Made by a program: the position numbers and the translations under genes
Part shown: in pieces, positions 26,273 through 39,600 of the stretch
Numbering within the stretch: the stretch's first letter is position 1
Layout of the letters: each line of letters starts with the position of its first letter
Notes under the pieces: generated by a model
Database searches by the model: none
What the model saw: only the letters and a program-made list of their open reading frames with translations
Told to the model about the DNA's origin: nothing
Assembly: GCA_905182995.1 (NCBI GenBank)
Contig: CAJJDP010000100.1
Coordinates: 203,403 to 267,402, forward strand
Direction of reading: 5' to 3'
DNA from: Paramecium octaurelia
Lineage: Eukaryota > Ciliophora > Oligohymenophorea > Peniculida > Parameciidae
DNA length: 64,000 bases

Positions 26273-27866
26273 ATGTTTGGAAAGTATGTATTTAGTACAT
26301 CAAAGTAGCTTTCATTGGTTATTCTTTCGAAGCCCTACTTTTGACCTTCACTTTTAGAATGAAGACTTACAATTGACCACTTTGTTAGACGATGACAACT
26401 TAATATGCGAGGCTCAATCTTAGAATACAAAACTTTTAGATTTGTAATACAATCAGTAGATTAATAGTGTTCAAGAAGAATAAGTGCTTGAATTGATCAA
26501 ATATATAACGGAAATGCCTGATGATGATTCAAATTCGAAGAGAGCATATAGATATCCATTTTATTCGAATGCCCTCTTGTGTTTCGTTGGACAAGTAAAA
26601 CCATAGTATTTCATTGAGAATGATAAGTAAATTATATATCTAAGACTTAAAGACGACTTCTTTATAAGTTGCTCAATTTTTTTTCTTAGGATCAAGATGT
26701 TAATTCGGTTCTTGCTGGGTTTGTCATAAATGTGCTTGAACAAATCTAAGGTGAGATCGTTGTAGGGGAATGCTTTCAGAATCAATAAGTTTAAGAGGGG
26801 ATGATCAGATAATTGTAATCTCGCTCTGTCTCAGACTTTCTACTTTATTTATTAAAGGTTTAATCAGAATAATACTAAAATGAAAAAATAAATCTCCTTT
26901 AGTCTATTCTAAAAAGAATAGATGATTCCACTAATTTTGAAGTAAATAATTTATTTATTTTGAGATATCGTCTAACGTTTCATATATAATCTAAGAATTG
27001 ATTAAAGTAGAGGATTATTAACAATGGTATATGGACATCATTTTTGGAGAATTCATCAATAAACTTTGTTAAACAATTTCAGTCAAGGATAATTATATTT
27101 CCTTATCCTCAAGCACCATACTTAACAATTTACTTTAATTCTTAAAATAAACCTCTATGTAAAATTACGAGCCTTAACCCAAGGGCCCAAAAATAGATGT
27201 GGATATGGTATTTTCAAGAATAGAACCATATTGCACTGATTGGGTTGAGTATCTATTAAATCAGAAATCTCCCATCTTGGGCTAATAAAAACTAAAACTA
27301 CTTGAAATAATTGGAGTTGGAGTTTCCTTAAATAATTAGTCATTTATCAATAGACTTTATTAATGTAACGTATTCAAAGTGTACAATTAATTATTTCTAA
27401 CTTATGAATAGCACGACATACTGCATTTCTAATATTTCAATTTGATTTCTTAGATGATAGAAAATTAAATAGATATCCTCATTAAGAATGTAAAATATTA
27501 AATTGAATTTAGTTGTTTGAAGAAAACTAATTTATTTAATTATTGATACAATGCACCAATAAAGTGGACAATCAAGAAAAACAAAGGAAGGGATAGTTGG
27601 GCTTTATAACTCTCTTGGGAATCTTCATAGTGGAGAAGGCCGAGAATTATGAGTATCTGTAATAGTACCTGCAAAATGAATCATGGCAACAATTCAAAAC
27701 TCAGTATTTCGAAAAGGCTCAGAAAATCAATAACTTTGAGTTGGGATAAGATGGAATCGACTAATTGTATTAATAGAAGGATGTTCAGCTTGAGGTTGAT
27801 GCGAATATTCAGTCGGAAGAGTAGAATAAGGAATAGAATAGAAATTAAAATTAAGAAACTATATGA
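26273..27866 (+). CDS. SAPS-domain protein (PP6-type phosphatase regulatory subunit)
   Basis: 499 aa, ATG 26273, TGA 27864-27866, introns 26284-26305, 26627-26652, 26942-26964 (ends GAG) and 27490-27512. Colinear with SAPS proteins: NSFHWLFFRSPTFD at the start, LTTLLDDDNLICEAQSQNTK (family: TLEELLDEEDLLQE), YRYPFYSNALLC, NSVLAGFVINVLEQI, RIEPYCTDWVEYLL, KLLEIIGVGVSLNN, the KQRKGQLGFITLLG segment and NESWQQFKTQYFE. SAPS subunits (yeast Sit4-associated, human PPP6R) hold and direct a PP6-like phosphatase. Domain colinearity across all four introns makes the model good although three of the four lack a TAG acceptor. Confidence 0.85.
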
Positions 27867-28021
27867 TCATTTGATTATGTGTATTTTGAGATTAAAGTTT
27901 CTATTTAAAATCTAAAAAACAATTATGATTGGATGCCATGTGATTGTTTATAAACTTCCAGAATTAATGATGTTATTCAAAATATTTACACTCGGAAAAC
28001 AAAATTTAAAATCTTTTAAAT

Positions 28022-28879
28022 ATGGGCAAGAGAATTAGAGCATAGAGAAAAGGAAAGTCCAACAGTGTCTTCAAGGCTCATCAAAACTAAAGGGTTGGTA
28101 GCCCATAATACAGACATCTTGATTACGCTGAGAGACACGGCTATGTGAGAGGTGTGATTTCAGAAATCATCCACGATCCAGGAAGAGGTGCTCCATTGGC
28201 CAAGGTGGAATTCAATGATCCATACAAATACAAGAAGGTCACCAAACTCTTCATTGCTCCTGAAGGATCATACACTGGCTAATATATTTACTGCGGAGCT
28301 AAAGGTACTTTTATTGTTTGTATACCCTTAATAGCTCAATTAGCCACAGGAAATGTACTTCCAATTGGTTAAATCCCTGAAGGTACAGTCGTCTGCAACT
28401 TGGAAGAACATCCAGGAGACAAAGGAGCCTTGGGAAGAGCCACTGGTTGTTATGCTACCATTATTGGTCATTCAGATGATGGCACAACTACTAGAGTCAG
28501 ATTACCATCTGGCACAAGAAAAACTCTCAGTGCCCTCTGCAGAGCCACAGTAGGTATATGAGAAATCTATAAATTAGGATTGATTGCTGGTGGAGGTAGA
28601 ACTGAAAAGCCTATCCTCAAGGCAGGAAGACAATTCCACAAATACAGAAGACTCAGAAAATGCTGGCCCAAGGTTAGAGGTGTGGCTATGAATCCAGTCG
28701 ACCATCCTCATGGTGGTGGTAACTAACAACACATTGGTCATCCATCAACTCTTTCCAGATATGCCCCACCAGGACAAAAGGTTGGTTTGGTTGCTGCCAG
28801 AAGATCAGGTCTTCTTAGAGGTGGTGCTTAACTCAAACAAATGGACGAAGATTTAGCAGCATAATAAGCAAAAAAATGA
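28022..28879 (+). CDS. RPL8: 60S ribosomal protein uL2 (RPL8)
   Basis: 267 aa, introns 28305-28334 (30 nt) and 28554-28577 (24 nt, with in-frame TGA), stop TGA 28877-28879. Very strongly conserved: [84 protein letters not shown]. uL2 lies next to the peptidyl-transferase centre of the large subunit. Conserved glutamines are encoded by TAG (RAQRKG) and TAA (TGQY), which proves the ciliate code here. The protein ends with extra QQAKK residues. Confidence 0.97.
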
Positions 28880-28985
28880 GATTTATTATCTATAATCGTA
28901 CAATAAAATTTAGGATTTATAATAAATTTGATCTTTTATTTGAGTGATAGATAACATTTACTATCATGACACAATCATATATTTT

Positions 28986-30618
28986 TCATTTATTTATTTC
29001 GTTATATTGGTTTTGAAAGGTGGTGTTGCTTTATATTACTTCCTTGCCTATATGATTTGGAATCATGGACAAGTAATCATATTGGTGATTATCCTATTTC
29101 AGCAATTAATCACCCCTTATTTTTCTAATGGTTTCAATATCATATAATTGTTATTAATATTGTACCACTTTCTTTTTTTGTTCCTAATTTATGTAAATGA
29201 GAATATTTCCTTATCTAATGGAATCACTCATTATTTCTTATTCTGTTTAGATTAAAACGACTGAGTCATTGTATTTAAACCATTTCTTCATATGGAAATT
29301 GTATTGATACAAATAGTAATGACCCTAATTAATACTACCTGTGTGAATAACTATTTGAGCCAATTGATATAGATGCTTAGAAGACTTTTCTAACTCCTAA
29401 TTCAGGAGATGGTAATTCAATGGAAAATATTGTTTCATTTCTTAAATCTTCTGTTTGTGCTCGAACTTCAAACTGTTGAGAATAAACGTATCAAAAGTTG
29501 GGAGTGATTCATAGTAATTGATAACTTTCTCAAAGGCATCCACTTGCTTTTTTACTATAAAGATAGATGGATTAGTTTACTTTATTGATGAACTTTATAG
29601 GTTTAGTATTATTAATTGATATATTTCTAAACATGTTCAGTAGCTTATTAATTGCCCAAAACAAAATCTAAATACAATTCCTAAGGAAAATGGAACTCAT
29701 CCTCTATTTTTTTATTTTAATGATCTGTTCTTCCTATTGTGAAAATAAGATTTCTAGGCAGCTCTTTTATTTAGGTTTTGTTTTCAATGATTTCTTTATA
29801 TAAAAAACTATAGATTTGCTTGTGCTATATGCCCACATGCCATTACAATTAAGGCTATTTGTCTTGCTTTATAATATATTGCATTTCCAACTATTGATTA
29901 TAAAAGAAGTTGATTTCATCATTCAGCTTATTGAAATTCCTGCTGAGAGATTAATCAATTAGTTCCATAAAGAAAGTAAAGTATTCACTTAAATCTCTAA
30001 ACTCGTTATTTGAAACCACTTTTTAATTCGGTTTCTGCTTCTCAAACTTTGCTGTAGCCTCATAGAATAATATTGGCTTCAAATACTTCTAATTCCATAG
30101 CATTTATTAAGCAATTACATGCTGAAGTTGAATCATAAAATTCTGACTGAGGTGCTGAAGATTTTCTCCAGGTGGATTATTTTCTTATGATTTATACTAC
30201 AAAATCTCTTCAACCAATTTAGGATTATAAAAAACTATCTATAAAAGACAATTGAAATAGCAAGTGTTCCCCAAGTTCTATATCCCTACAGGGTAGTAAT
30301 CATGTTTTAATCTATCTCTGATTGGTATATTGTCTTATTCAAATTAAGAAGCAATTAATGCTTATTGCAATTATTCGTCCTCATCAATTTCAAGTTGATT
30401 CGGCGCTTCCTAATCAATTATTTGCTAAACAATAATTGATGTGAATTTACTGCCTGAGGTCTGCCTTGAAGATTATCGGGGAGAAAGCTGTTATAAGTTT
30501 TTATCATCTTTTCCTTATCCCATGAACATTAAGGCCCATACACTTGGACTTGATCTCTGGTCCATTTCAGAACATTAACACAATAATCTGTTATTTCCTT
30601 TTACTATGACTAAGACAT
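28986..30618 (-). CDS. ubiquitin-specific protease (USP) with UIM
   Basis: 526 aa, ATG 30618, TGA 28988-28986, introns 30425-30450 and 29555-29580 (26 nt each). An N-terminal UIM-like helix (DEDEQLQQALIASQF) precedes the Cys box GIQNLGNTCYFNCLLQ. The His box is IHTGSINQGHYYLYQ and the third residue lies in WFKYNDSVVLI. All three catalytic positions are present, so it should be active: it cleaves ubiquitin from substrates, and the UIM would help bind chains. The N-terminal LPDNLQGRPQ region is unassigned. The gene is tail to tail with uL2 (107 bp). Confidence 0.9.
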
Positions 30619-30723
30619 TATATGTTTTAATAAATGTATTAAAATAAGAAAGTATTCTTTTTATAAATAGAATGAAGCCTATACTTTTGGATTGTACGTA
30701 ATAACAGATTGATAAAAATAATC

Positions 30724-32125
30724 TCATTTGGTGTTCAAAACTTAAATTTCCTCTTGAGGCTAACTTTCAGAAACCTAATTAAATTCTTCTTTAGCGCTAA
30801 TAACTGACTCTTGTTCGGGGTTTTTTTTTCTATTTTGTTTGCACTTTAACGCAGTTCTCCTGATAATATAAATTAGTATTATTGAAGCAAATATAGCTAC
30901 TATGACTATAATGATTTCGAAAGTTGTCACCTCTTCCTCTACAACTTCAATAAAGATTTTATAGTGAGCAATTTCTACAGTTGAATTATAGTTTCTGGTA
31001 TCCTTCTAATACAGATCGACTAGACAGGTCAACAATCCTGTATTTTGAGGTTAAAAAATTAAAAAGGCCGGCCGGAAATGCCAAAATACTATCTCGAATT
31101 ATTAATCATTCTACAAAATCAATTAATTCTTATTATAATACCCTACAATGCGAGTAGAGTTGGTTTCGTATGTTGCTGTATGGATTTTATTGAGATTGAA
31201 ATCGTCCTTAACAATGCCAATTAGCTTCTGATAAAGAAGTCCATTGGATATAAATTATAGGTATTCCTAATGGAGTGAAATGCTAGTGACCTCAAATTAA
31301 GTGTTAATTTCTTGATTGACTATAAGATTTTTCCAAAAATATTCCAAAATTTTAGTTTTAGTTTAAATAATGAAAAGTTTATTGTTATGTTCAAAACTTA
31401 CACAGTCACCTATTTAAATTTCATTAATTAATCGAGGACTTAATTTAAAGTTAAAAATGAGCAAGCCTCCATCAAATAGTAATAATAATCTGTTGGCATG
31501 AATGGATGATTGCAAAATATTTCTATTGGCCATAAAATTATTTAGGATAAGTTCTCCCTGAAAGGTCAACATATCCACACCTTGTAAACCCTTAGATATC
31601 AGGATGTACTTCTGTATGAGTCTGATATCAGTAACTGTATCGCTATAGTTGTACTCCAAAGTTTCGACCTAATCTGTTTCCGTGTTGTATAGAATTATAG
31701 AGTCTGGGTAAATAATGGCAAGATGACTCTGATCTTGGTCAATTAATAATTAGAGACAATTAGGTTTAAACTCTTGAGAGTGAGAATAGTTCTCTGGAGA
31801 AATAAACACTAATGTGCAATTTTTGTGTAGAGCATAAATTATAGAATCGTTATTCTTCAGACCAATAAACGAATTATTGAAGGCTTGCTTGAAATAAAAC
31901 ATTGCTCTCGTCTCCTAATAAGTTAAGGGTTATAGTTGTTATAAATTCTCAGGTTCGTTCGGAAGTATATCCATGCCCAAGTATTACTATCTAAAAGTTA
32001 AAAATGTATTACGATTGGAATGAGATGTTTCTCTTTATGTCTTTGAGTGTTAAGGTATGGTTGAATTCATTAAATTTAGTAGCAAATGTAATCAGGAGTT
32101 GTGATAGGAGAAGAATAATTTACAT
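30724..32125 (-). CDS. type I membrane protein with signal peptide
   Basis: 459 aa, ATG 32125, TGA 30726-30724, intron 31991-32012 (22 nt). Signal peptide MQIILLLSQLLITFA; about 370 luminal or extracellular residues with beta-rich, propeller-like spacing (LAIIYPDSIILYN, LQGVDMLTFQGELIL, LLLFDGGLLIFNF) and N-glycosylation sites; one membrane helix (FEIIIVIVAIFASIILIYII); a basic then acidic tail (KNPEQESVISAKEE). The intron is needed to join the signal peptide to the rest. It shares its general layout with the 49693-54044 gene, but I cannot show homology. Function unknown. Confidence 0.7.
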
Positions 32126-32209
32126 AGTGTGTTATCAATAGAATGAATTCCAATTAATTATATTTATATTTATTGTTATATTTGTAAAATGATAATCCTG
32201 TTATGACAT

Positions 32210-33159
32210 TCAAACTGATGTTGTCCCATACACTATCTTAGCTTAAATTAGGTCGGCCTTTAGCTTGGCAAATTCAAGGTCCTTCATGAAATATGTCGAA
32301 TTAGTTTTCTTATTAATGAGTTCATAGAACGTCTTATCGAATTTGTTTTTAAATAAATGGGTCTGCTTAAACGCCCTTCCCTTCTTGATGAAGTAGAACA
32401 AGGCAACTGTTTCCATCACCTAAGCCAACAAATATGATATTGGTTCTGACACTCCCCAATCGTATATTCCATAGGTCAAATAAAGCAGAAAGAAATACTA
32501 AATCAAAGCAAACACTATGAGTTATTTCAACAATTTGTGACCTTGCTATAAAAATATTGAGATCCAATAAATACTTTAGTTGCTTCTTCGGTTACTTCAG
32601 CCACTATTTTCTCGTAGTACATTATTACCTGATCCAAGTTCTGCAACACTGTCTACTACAATTACCAGAACTAAGAACTAGTGGCATTTTCTTCTGCAAA
32701 TTTTGCCAAAGCTTTTTAAATTGCATTTTCTATCTCAACTGGACTGTGAGATTGCTTGTTAGGATTCAGTTGCTAAACCATTAATTCGTGGAATCTAGCA
32801 ATCACCAAGGCATCGAAATATGGAATCTCCAGTTGTCCAAAAGCTGTTTCCAATTCAGAATTCATGTAATATGGTGCGCAACCATTTAAATCTAATTCAA
32901 ATGAGAAATTCACATCGTCAATATTTATTGAAGGAGTGTTGTGCAATACTAAGTCAACAAAAGGCAATTATTGATCAGTCATATCTTTGTCCCCCATTGT
33001 AATTTTTACATTTTAGAAACTTTGCTCCTCCTATTTGATTAATTAGACGATGTCACTTGTAGTTGCATGATGAGGTATCTTAAAAATCTTAGCGAATCCT
33101 TTTGGATAATGCAACTTAAGATTCGAAAGTCGATAAACTTGAGTTATTTTGTTTAACAT
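32210..33159 (-). CDS. mitochondrial calcium uniporter (MCU)-like pore protein
   Basis: 306 aa, ATG 33159, TGA 32212-32210, intron 32546-32574 (29 nt). N-terminus MLNKITQVYRLSNLKLHYPK looks like a mitochondrial presequence. A soluble N-terminal domain and coiled coil follow (FWQLQQTVLQNLDQVIMYYE), then two membrane helices: LIVFALIQYFFLLYL and YLLAQVMETVALFYFI, joined by the pore loop YDWGVSEPISYL. In MCU this loop is WDxxEP (DIME). Here Trp225, Glu229 and Pro230 are kept but the Asp is Gly226. MCU carries calcium across the inner mitochondrial membrane; loss of that Asp may mean an altered or regulatory (MCUb-like) subunit. The tail is basic. Confidence 0.85.
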
Positions 33160-33357
33160 ATTATAATAATTAAACCGAGAAACACAGCCTTATGATAAAT
33201 AACAAATTTTTATAATTACATACTACATATCATTTCACTTACACCTCCTTAATATCAAAGATACCTAATAATTGGTATATTTCAATAATTCCTTACCTTC
33301 TAATAATTTTTTCTTAATAATGGAAAATAATCAATTAATAATATATTTTTAAATTAA

Positions 33358-36300
33358 ATGAACGATTTCATAATCGGCGACAATCTAGTATGAATTTGTA
33401 TACAAATTTAGGAATTGGAATCCTTTTTCAAATAGAATGCGAATGCCTTGCATGAATAAAATCCAACTTTGAGAAAAACAGCAATCACTTAGATATATTA
33501 AAAAGTTACAGATCCTAATATAGCTCAATCTGATTGTAAAAGAAAAATCAATAACATTAGCATTGTCATAACAAATACTTTTAAAATATGGCAAAGTACT
33601 TTTGAAGGCTTTCTCTGATACAAATGAAAAGGTTCGAGAAATGTCCATAAAATCAATGATTGAGTATCAATTAAGTCATATCCCTAGATTGATAACGAAT
33701 TCAGAGGATAATGAACCCATATTGAGTTATGTTTTTTCAGTCTTGATAGAAAGAAGCAATTGCTAGGACTTGGAAGGAATCAGTCATCTACCTGAAGTAA
33801 TGAGACCACCTCCCTCATAATTGCCCACAAGACTCATGAAATTTGTTGAAGAATCAGAAGAAGTAAATCTATGATGCTATCTCAAGATTCGTTTACTGCT
33901 GATCTAATTCTTATATTCGATTATGTGTAAAAATGATAGTGATAATTTACATGAATATATCGATGACATAGTAGATATTCATAGAGCCTTTTTAATGGAT
34001 CCCTTTGGAGAAGTCTAAAGAGAAGCTTGTAAGAGCCTGGGTAAGTTTTGCAAGGTTAACCATTAAATGCTCTTGCATTTTACAGAGAAAATGGGAAGAG
34101 CTATTCTCCATCCACTTGTGAATAAGAAGAGTCCAGTGAGGATAGCAGCTCTGGAGGCTCTATCAGCTGTTCTCTTATGCGGAGTATGGAAAAATAATGC
34201 TTTCGTCTTTGAAATATTGACAGGCTTCAAAGATCCCAACTCAGTTCCTATAAAAGCCTTCTTTGAACCTATGCATCATATTAATTATTTTGTAAAGAAG
34301 ATTTATTAATATAAAATTAGGCCACATTAATCATAGATCCAAAATAATAAGTGAGGCAAGCCTTCATCAAGGAGATTGGATTTTGGTTGAGAGGGTTAGC
34401 AGATAGGTGGGATCATCACCCAAGACTTGTTCCTTATCTTCTATCTGGACTCTTTGACAGTGATCCATCAATTCAAGAGGCAGCTTTATAGATAATTGAA
34501 GATGTTGGCAAAGAGTGGGAGATCGAAAAGGAGAAGGATATCAAAAATGTTAGACAATTAGGAATAGAACCTGCTTGGATACTAGATGGCAAATTATCAT
34601 AATTGCCATTACCTCCTCCTTTTAAGGAAAGACCTAAATTGGGAATGAGAGGATTCATCAAGAATCAAGTGAGAAAAATGTGGCCAGCTATTTATAAAGA
34701 GATAGTGGATAACAATGAAGAAAATAGATTAAGAGCTAGTCATCTAATGACTCTAGGTGTTTTATTCAGTGAGGATTACATGACTTAGTTTTTGGATAAC
34801 TTTATACCCAATACAATCATGGCCATTAAACCAGGTTAAACTAAGATAGAAAAGAATGTTCAATTAAATGTAAGCATCTATTACTATTATTTAGTTACAA
34901 AAAACTTATTAATTATTGGGAAGATTCTGTGATTATACTTCTTATTCATTTATTATCTTCTCAAGTATGAGGGGCAGATATATAAGGGATGAACAATATA
35001 TTAGAAGTGCCACTTAAGCTTTAAGTTGGCTTTGTCAAGGAGCTATTGAAGCAACTTTTCAGGGAATCGGAACCAAAATGGAATTGCTGAGTAATATAGT
35101 AGATCTTTTATGCGAAAATAGCATGATAGAGAGCATTTCAACAATCAATTATCTAGAAATTTAGGATGTATTTTATAATATTCAAACATTTAGTTACTCA
35201 ATACAGTTAAAAAGTCAATTGAAAAAATGGGCACTTAGGATGAAGTGACAGCCTTCAACGAGAAATATTAATATTAATTAAACTTACTAGATAATGTAAT
35301 TAATTATATACAGAATTTCAATGCCATACTGTTGAATCAATAAATTTAATAAACTTAAAAACTTCAGTATAGTGAGAGAGTAAGATTATTGAAAGCTGAT
35401 AATTTTAAGAATGACTTTTTATTTGGAGATTCAGGATGGAAAAATGTGATTTCAGAACTTATTCATTAATTACATAATGGTTCTACTTAAGCATATCATT
35501 TAACTGATTTGCTTTATGATTTTATACTCCCAAATTCATTGCCTGAACCCTGTGACTTCATTCTCAAACTTACATAACTTTTGTTGCAGTCATTTGAATA
35601 ACAGCATTCCTAATTATACATATAGATTATTCTAAAGTTGTGCGCAATAGGAGGACAATGGTTAAATTCTCTATAACAAAAGTAATTCACTTAAAAATTG
35701 CTTGATAATTTGCTGGTGACCTTCAAGACAATATCTGGACATTTAAGTAAGAAGAGAGATATCGGAAAAGCCATGTGCAAAGATTAGCTGTCACTTGACT
35801 ATTACACTAGAACTGTCATAGCATTGTGTGGTTCTTATTAGAAATTTTACAGAAAGTAATATAATATGATCGTTGTTTGCGTTAGTGAATTTTGCAATTT
35901 GTTTTTGCCCTACCCTTCATCAAAGGTAAGATTTGAATTATACTATTTTATAGCATCTATTGGATAGTAAAAATCAGAAGTACTTATTGCCGAACTTGCA
36001 ACTCTTTTGCTTTGATGCAATCGATCAATATGGAGGGGAATAGAATTAAGAAACTAGAAAGCATCTTTTTTCCATTTTGTCATACATAAATCAATTTATA
36101 CCTGTTTAGGAAACTTATTTGGGAGATGCACATGTCATTGAGAACTACTAGAAATACCTTCAATAATTATTGCGGTTATGCATAGAAGTATTAAATTATA
36201 TGTATGAATCAAGGAGAAAGATCTCTAATTCTAAGATCTTTATAAGATCATGATTAAGGAATTGTGCAATAAAACTAGAAATAACTTTTTGTAGGAGCTT

Positions 36301-36366
36301 GAAATTGCGAAACACAATAATCAATTGTCAAGAGTTGAACTGCTTTATGTCATTATAAATTAATGA
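33358..36366 (+). CDS. DNAAF5: dynein axonemal assembly factor 5 (HEATR2)
   Basis: 935 aa (human about 855), ATG 33358, TGA 36364-36366, eight introns: 33388-33411, 33505-33523, 33863-33886, 34292-34320, 34870-34894, 35168-35193, 35926-35953, 36188-36213. HEAT repeats throughout: NPTLRKTAITQIYQKLN, FSDTNEKVREMSIKSMIEY, DPFGEVQREACKSLGKFC, KKSPVRIAALEALSAVLL. The family-specific block is clear: QAFIKEIGFWLRGLADRW, HHPRLVPYLLSGLFD and SIQEAALQIIEDVGKEWE. DNAAF5 preassembles outer and inner dynein arms in the cytoplasm, which fits a ciliated cell. Two of the 24-nt introns carry an in-frame TGA. Confidence 0.9.
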
Positions 36367-36648
36367 GTGTATATATTTCGAATAACAGTCAATTAATTTA
36401 ATATGGATTATATTTTAATTGATTAATAATTCAATACTGTTTCCATATTATTATTTTATGAATAAGGAATATAGAATAAATAATTTAATTATTTTTTTAT
36501 TTTTTTGAAACTTATTAGATTCGCAATGAAATCTCACTTAATATCTTTGAATTTATGTTTCTGATTAATAGGATTCCTAATAAATTAATATTAAAGAATT
36601 TTTATAATACATAAAATTGCCACATCAGCCAAATTATATTATATATTT

Positions 36649-39600
36649 ATGGAATAATCATTCTTGAGCAAATAAGTAAAATCAGACAACTGGTTATTTA
36701 GTGAAATCACACCCTTGATCAACACTATCAATGGTATGGATGGACAAATATAAAACAGTGATTTGAGGAAATTTGTTATAAGAGAGTCAGATTGTGAGCA
36801 AATCCTCCAGGAATTAAAGGAGTAAATTTCATTCAAGAATAATTAGTATTTTACAATCTAAGCCAAAAAATTTGTACAGAAAAATCTTTCGACACTTTTT
36901 CTTGTTTAGAACCTTCTAGTTGCTTGGAGTACAGACAGCCACAGACATTATTATGCTAGGAAATTTGCTAATGTTAAATTATGCCACAGATTCCTTAATA
37001 AATTTAAACAGAGAATTGTTGTATCAACCCATATTGTCAATCTGCGGTATTATTTGTCTCTCTCTTCTCAAGTATATAAAGGATATTATTATTAAGAACA
37101 TACCTCAATGCCAAAACAGATCAGTTCGTGAATCTCTTTGTGCTTAGACTTAGATTGATATCTGAATATTTGATATACGACAAAGCTTTGAGAGTCCAGT
37201 GCATCAGCAACAAAGGCGAGAGTGACAGTCATTCAGCCAATATCAATGTAAATAGAAATATATATTTTTAGACACTCCTAACTGCAGATTTGGATCAAAT
37301 TATGCTGATCAACTTTACTATCAGAGATACATGGGAAGCTATCCTTTTGATAACCGGATGCTTAATATTTTTATATCATCTAGATTCTCATGCAGGTACA
37401 ATAGTTGTAATTACAATGCTTTGTGCCCAAGTTTTTAATCTAATTGTTACTGCAGTCATGATGAGGTCGGAAAAGAAGATGTTAGAGTACAAAGATATGA
37501 GAGTAGGGTTATCAACTGATGTTATCGAAGGAATGAAATAAATCAAGTATCTCTCATGGGAAGAAACCTTTAGCAAAAAGATTATGGGATTCAGGAATTG
37601 GGAGTTCTTTATGCTTAGTTTGTTAAAAGGATTTGATGGATTATGCTCAATATTTTGGAATAATGTTAGCTATGTTCTATTGTGCACCTATATAATATCA
37701 TCCGTGAACAATGGTAAATCCCTCTCTGACTTGAACATCTTTTCTTTAATCGCTGTTTTCAACATGATGATCTTTCCCTTAGGAATTTTACCATGGTGCA
37801 TAAACTCTGGATTATTGGCATATGTCTCCTTTAGTAGAATCTCGAAATTCCTTCAGTAACAGGAGATCGATCCCGATGATCGTTTCTAGTTGCCCTATGC
37901 CAAAGAGGGAGATGTCATATTGATTGAGAGTTTACTATGTGAATGGCCAATTGAAAAAAATGAACAATAAAAAAGAGCATTGAAAAAGAACTAAATTAGT
38001 GACGATGTAATTGTATTTAATTAAGTTAATGAAAATTCATAATTCTTATTGAGGATTGATGAGTTAAAGATAGAGAGAAACACTTTGAATTTTATAATTG
38101 GTAAGATTGGATCAGGAAAGAGTGCTTTGTTCAATGCAATTTTGAATGAGCTACAGAAGTATAACTAATATGAAGGAATGTACAACAGTATTTCAATTAG
38201 ATCAGATTCATTAATCTCAGGACAAAGAATGCTGACAATTAGTGATCAAATAATAATTAAGGGAAATATAGGTTATTGTTCTTAGACTTCCTGGGTTTAG
38301 AATATGAGCATAAGGGACAATATATTATTTGGATTGCCTTTTAATTAGAAATTGTATAATTAAGTAATTGATGTTTGCGAGATAAGGAAAGACATCATGA
38401 CTTTTGAGAAGTAAGATTTTCATGAAATCGGACCTGATGGTAAGAATTTGAGTGGAGGACAGAAGCAAAGAATCACATTGGCAAGGGCACTCTATTAAAA
38501 TTGCGATATTTATTTATTTGATGATATATTCTCATCTTTGGACATTCACATTGCAGATCAAATATTCTAGAAAACAGTATTAGACTTCCTAATAAATAAT
38601 GGGAAAACTGTATTATTGATTACTTCCCATTATAGATATTTAAATTAAGTGCCTCCAGCTGTGAAATCAAGGATAATATATTTAGAAAATGGATAGATCA
38701 TCAATGATAGAAGTATCATCAATGAATACTTGGAGAAGGAATAAGAACCAGAGGAGGACAAACCAAATATTGAAGAGGAAATAGAGGAAGCATTGCCAGA
38801 ATTGATTAAATAGAAAAGTTCTAAGAAATCTGAGAAGGAGTAGTTCCAACATAAAGAGGAAGAAGAAGATACGGAGAACCAGGAATAAAGAGAACAAGGA
38901 AAGATAAATATGAATACTTGGTTAACTTACTTTAGTAGTATGAGTTGGTTCCTTTTGATTGGATGGGTTATCGTGAATTTCTTTATGTAAGGATCAATGT
39001 CTTTAATTGATTTCTGGTTGAAATCAGAATTGAAGGGAGATGGCGACTCATGGTTGCATTAAATTACAATCCATTTTAATAATTCATTCACTGACACTTT
39101 GCTCTATCTCACTTTATTTGCCTTATTAATTACTTTTGTTAGAGCTGTTTTATATGTTTCAACAGCATTGAGATCAGCTTGGGTGCTATTTGTTAAGTAT
39201 AATTATTGTTGATAATTTTAGATTGAACAAAGTCCTAATGTAATCTGTAATGAAGTTTTACGATAAAACAAATGCTGGAAGAATAATAAACAGAATATAA
39301 GATGATACACAAATGATTGATGATGATTTAAGTTGGACCTTCCATTGTTTTTTAGAGAATGTTAGCAGAGTGACTGGGTTGTCTGTAGGTTTGATTATAT
39401 TGGAACCCATTTTCGTATTGATCTTAATAGGAGTTGTTGCTCTTTATTATTAGGTCAGTAAAACCTACATTAAATCCAATAGAGAAATCAAGAGATTAAA
39501 ATCAGTCAATTAAGGATCTCTACTTCAAACAGTCAATGAAACTCTGACTGGAATCAAAGTAATAAGAGCCTTTGATAAAAATTCATTATTCTGCTAAACC

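Noticed and set aside
30831-30850. Homopolymer T run looking like a terminator
   Set aside because: Inside the coding region of the type I membrane protein (its KNRKKN tail); bacterial-type terminators do not apply here.
38682-38897. Hydrophobic 71-codon - strand frame
   Set aside because: Reverse of the acidic EEE/DED linker of the ABC transporter; the Leu/Phe run is an antisense effect.
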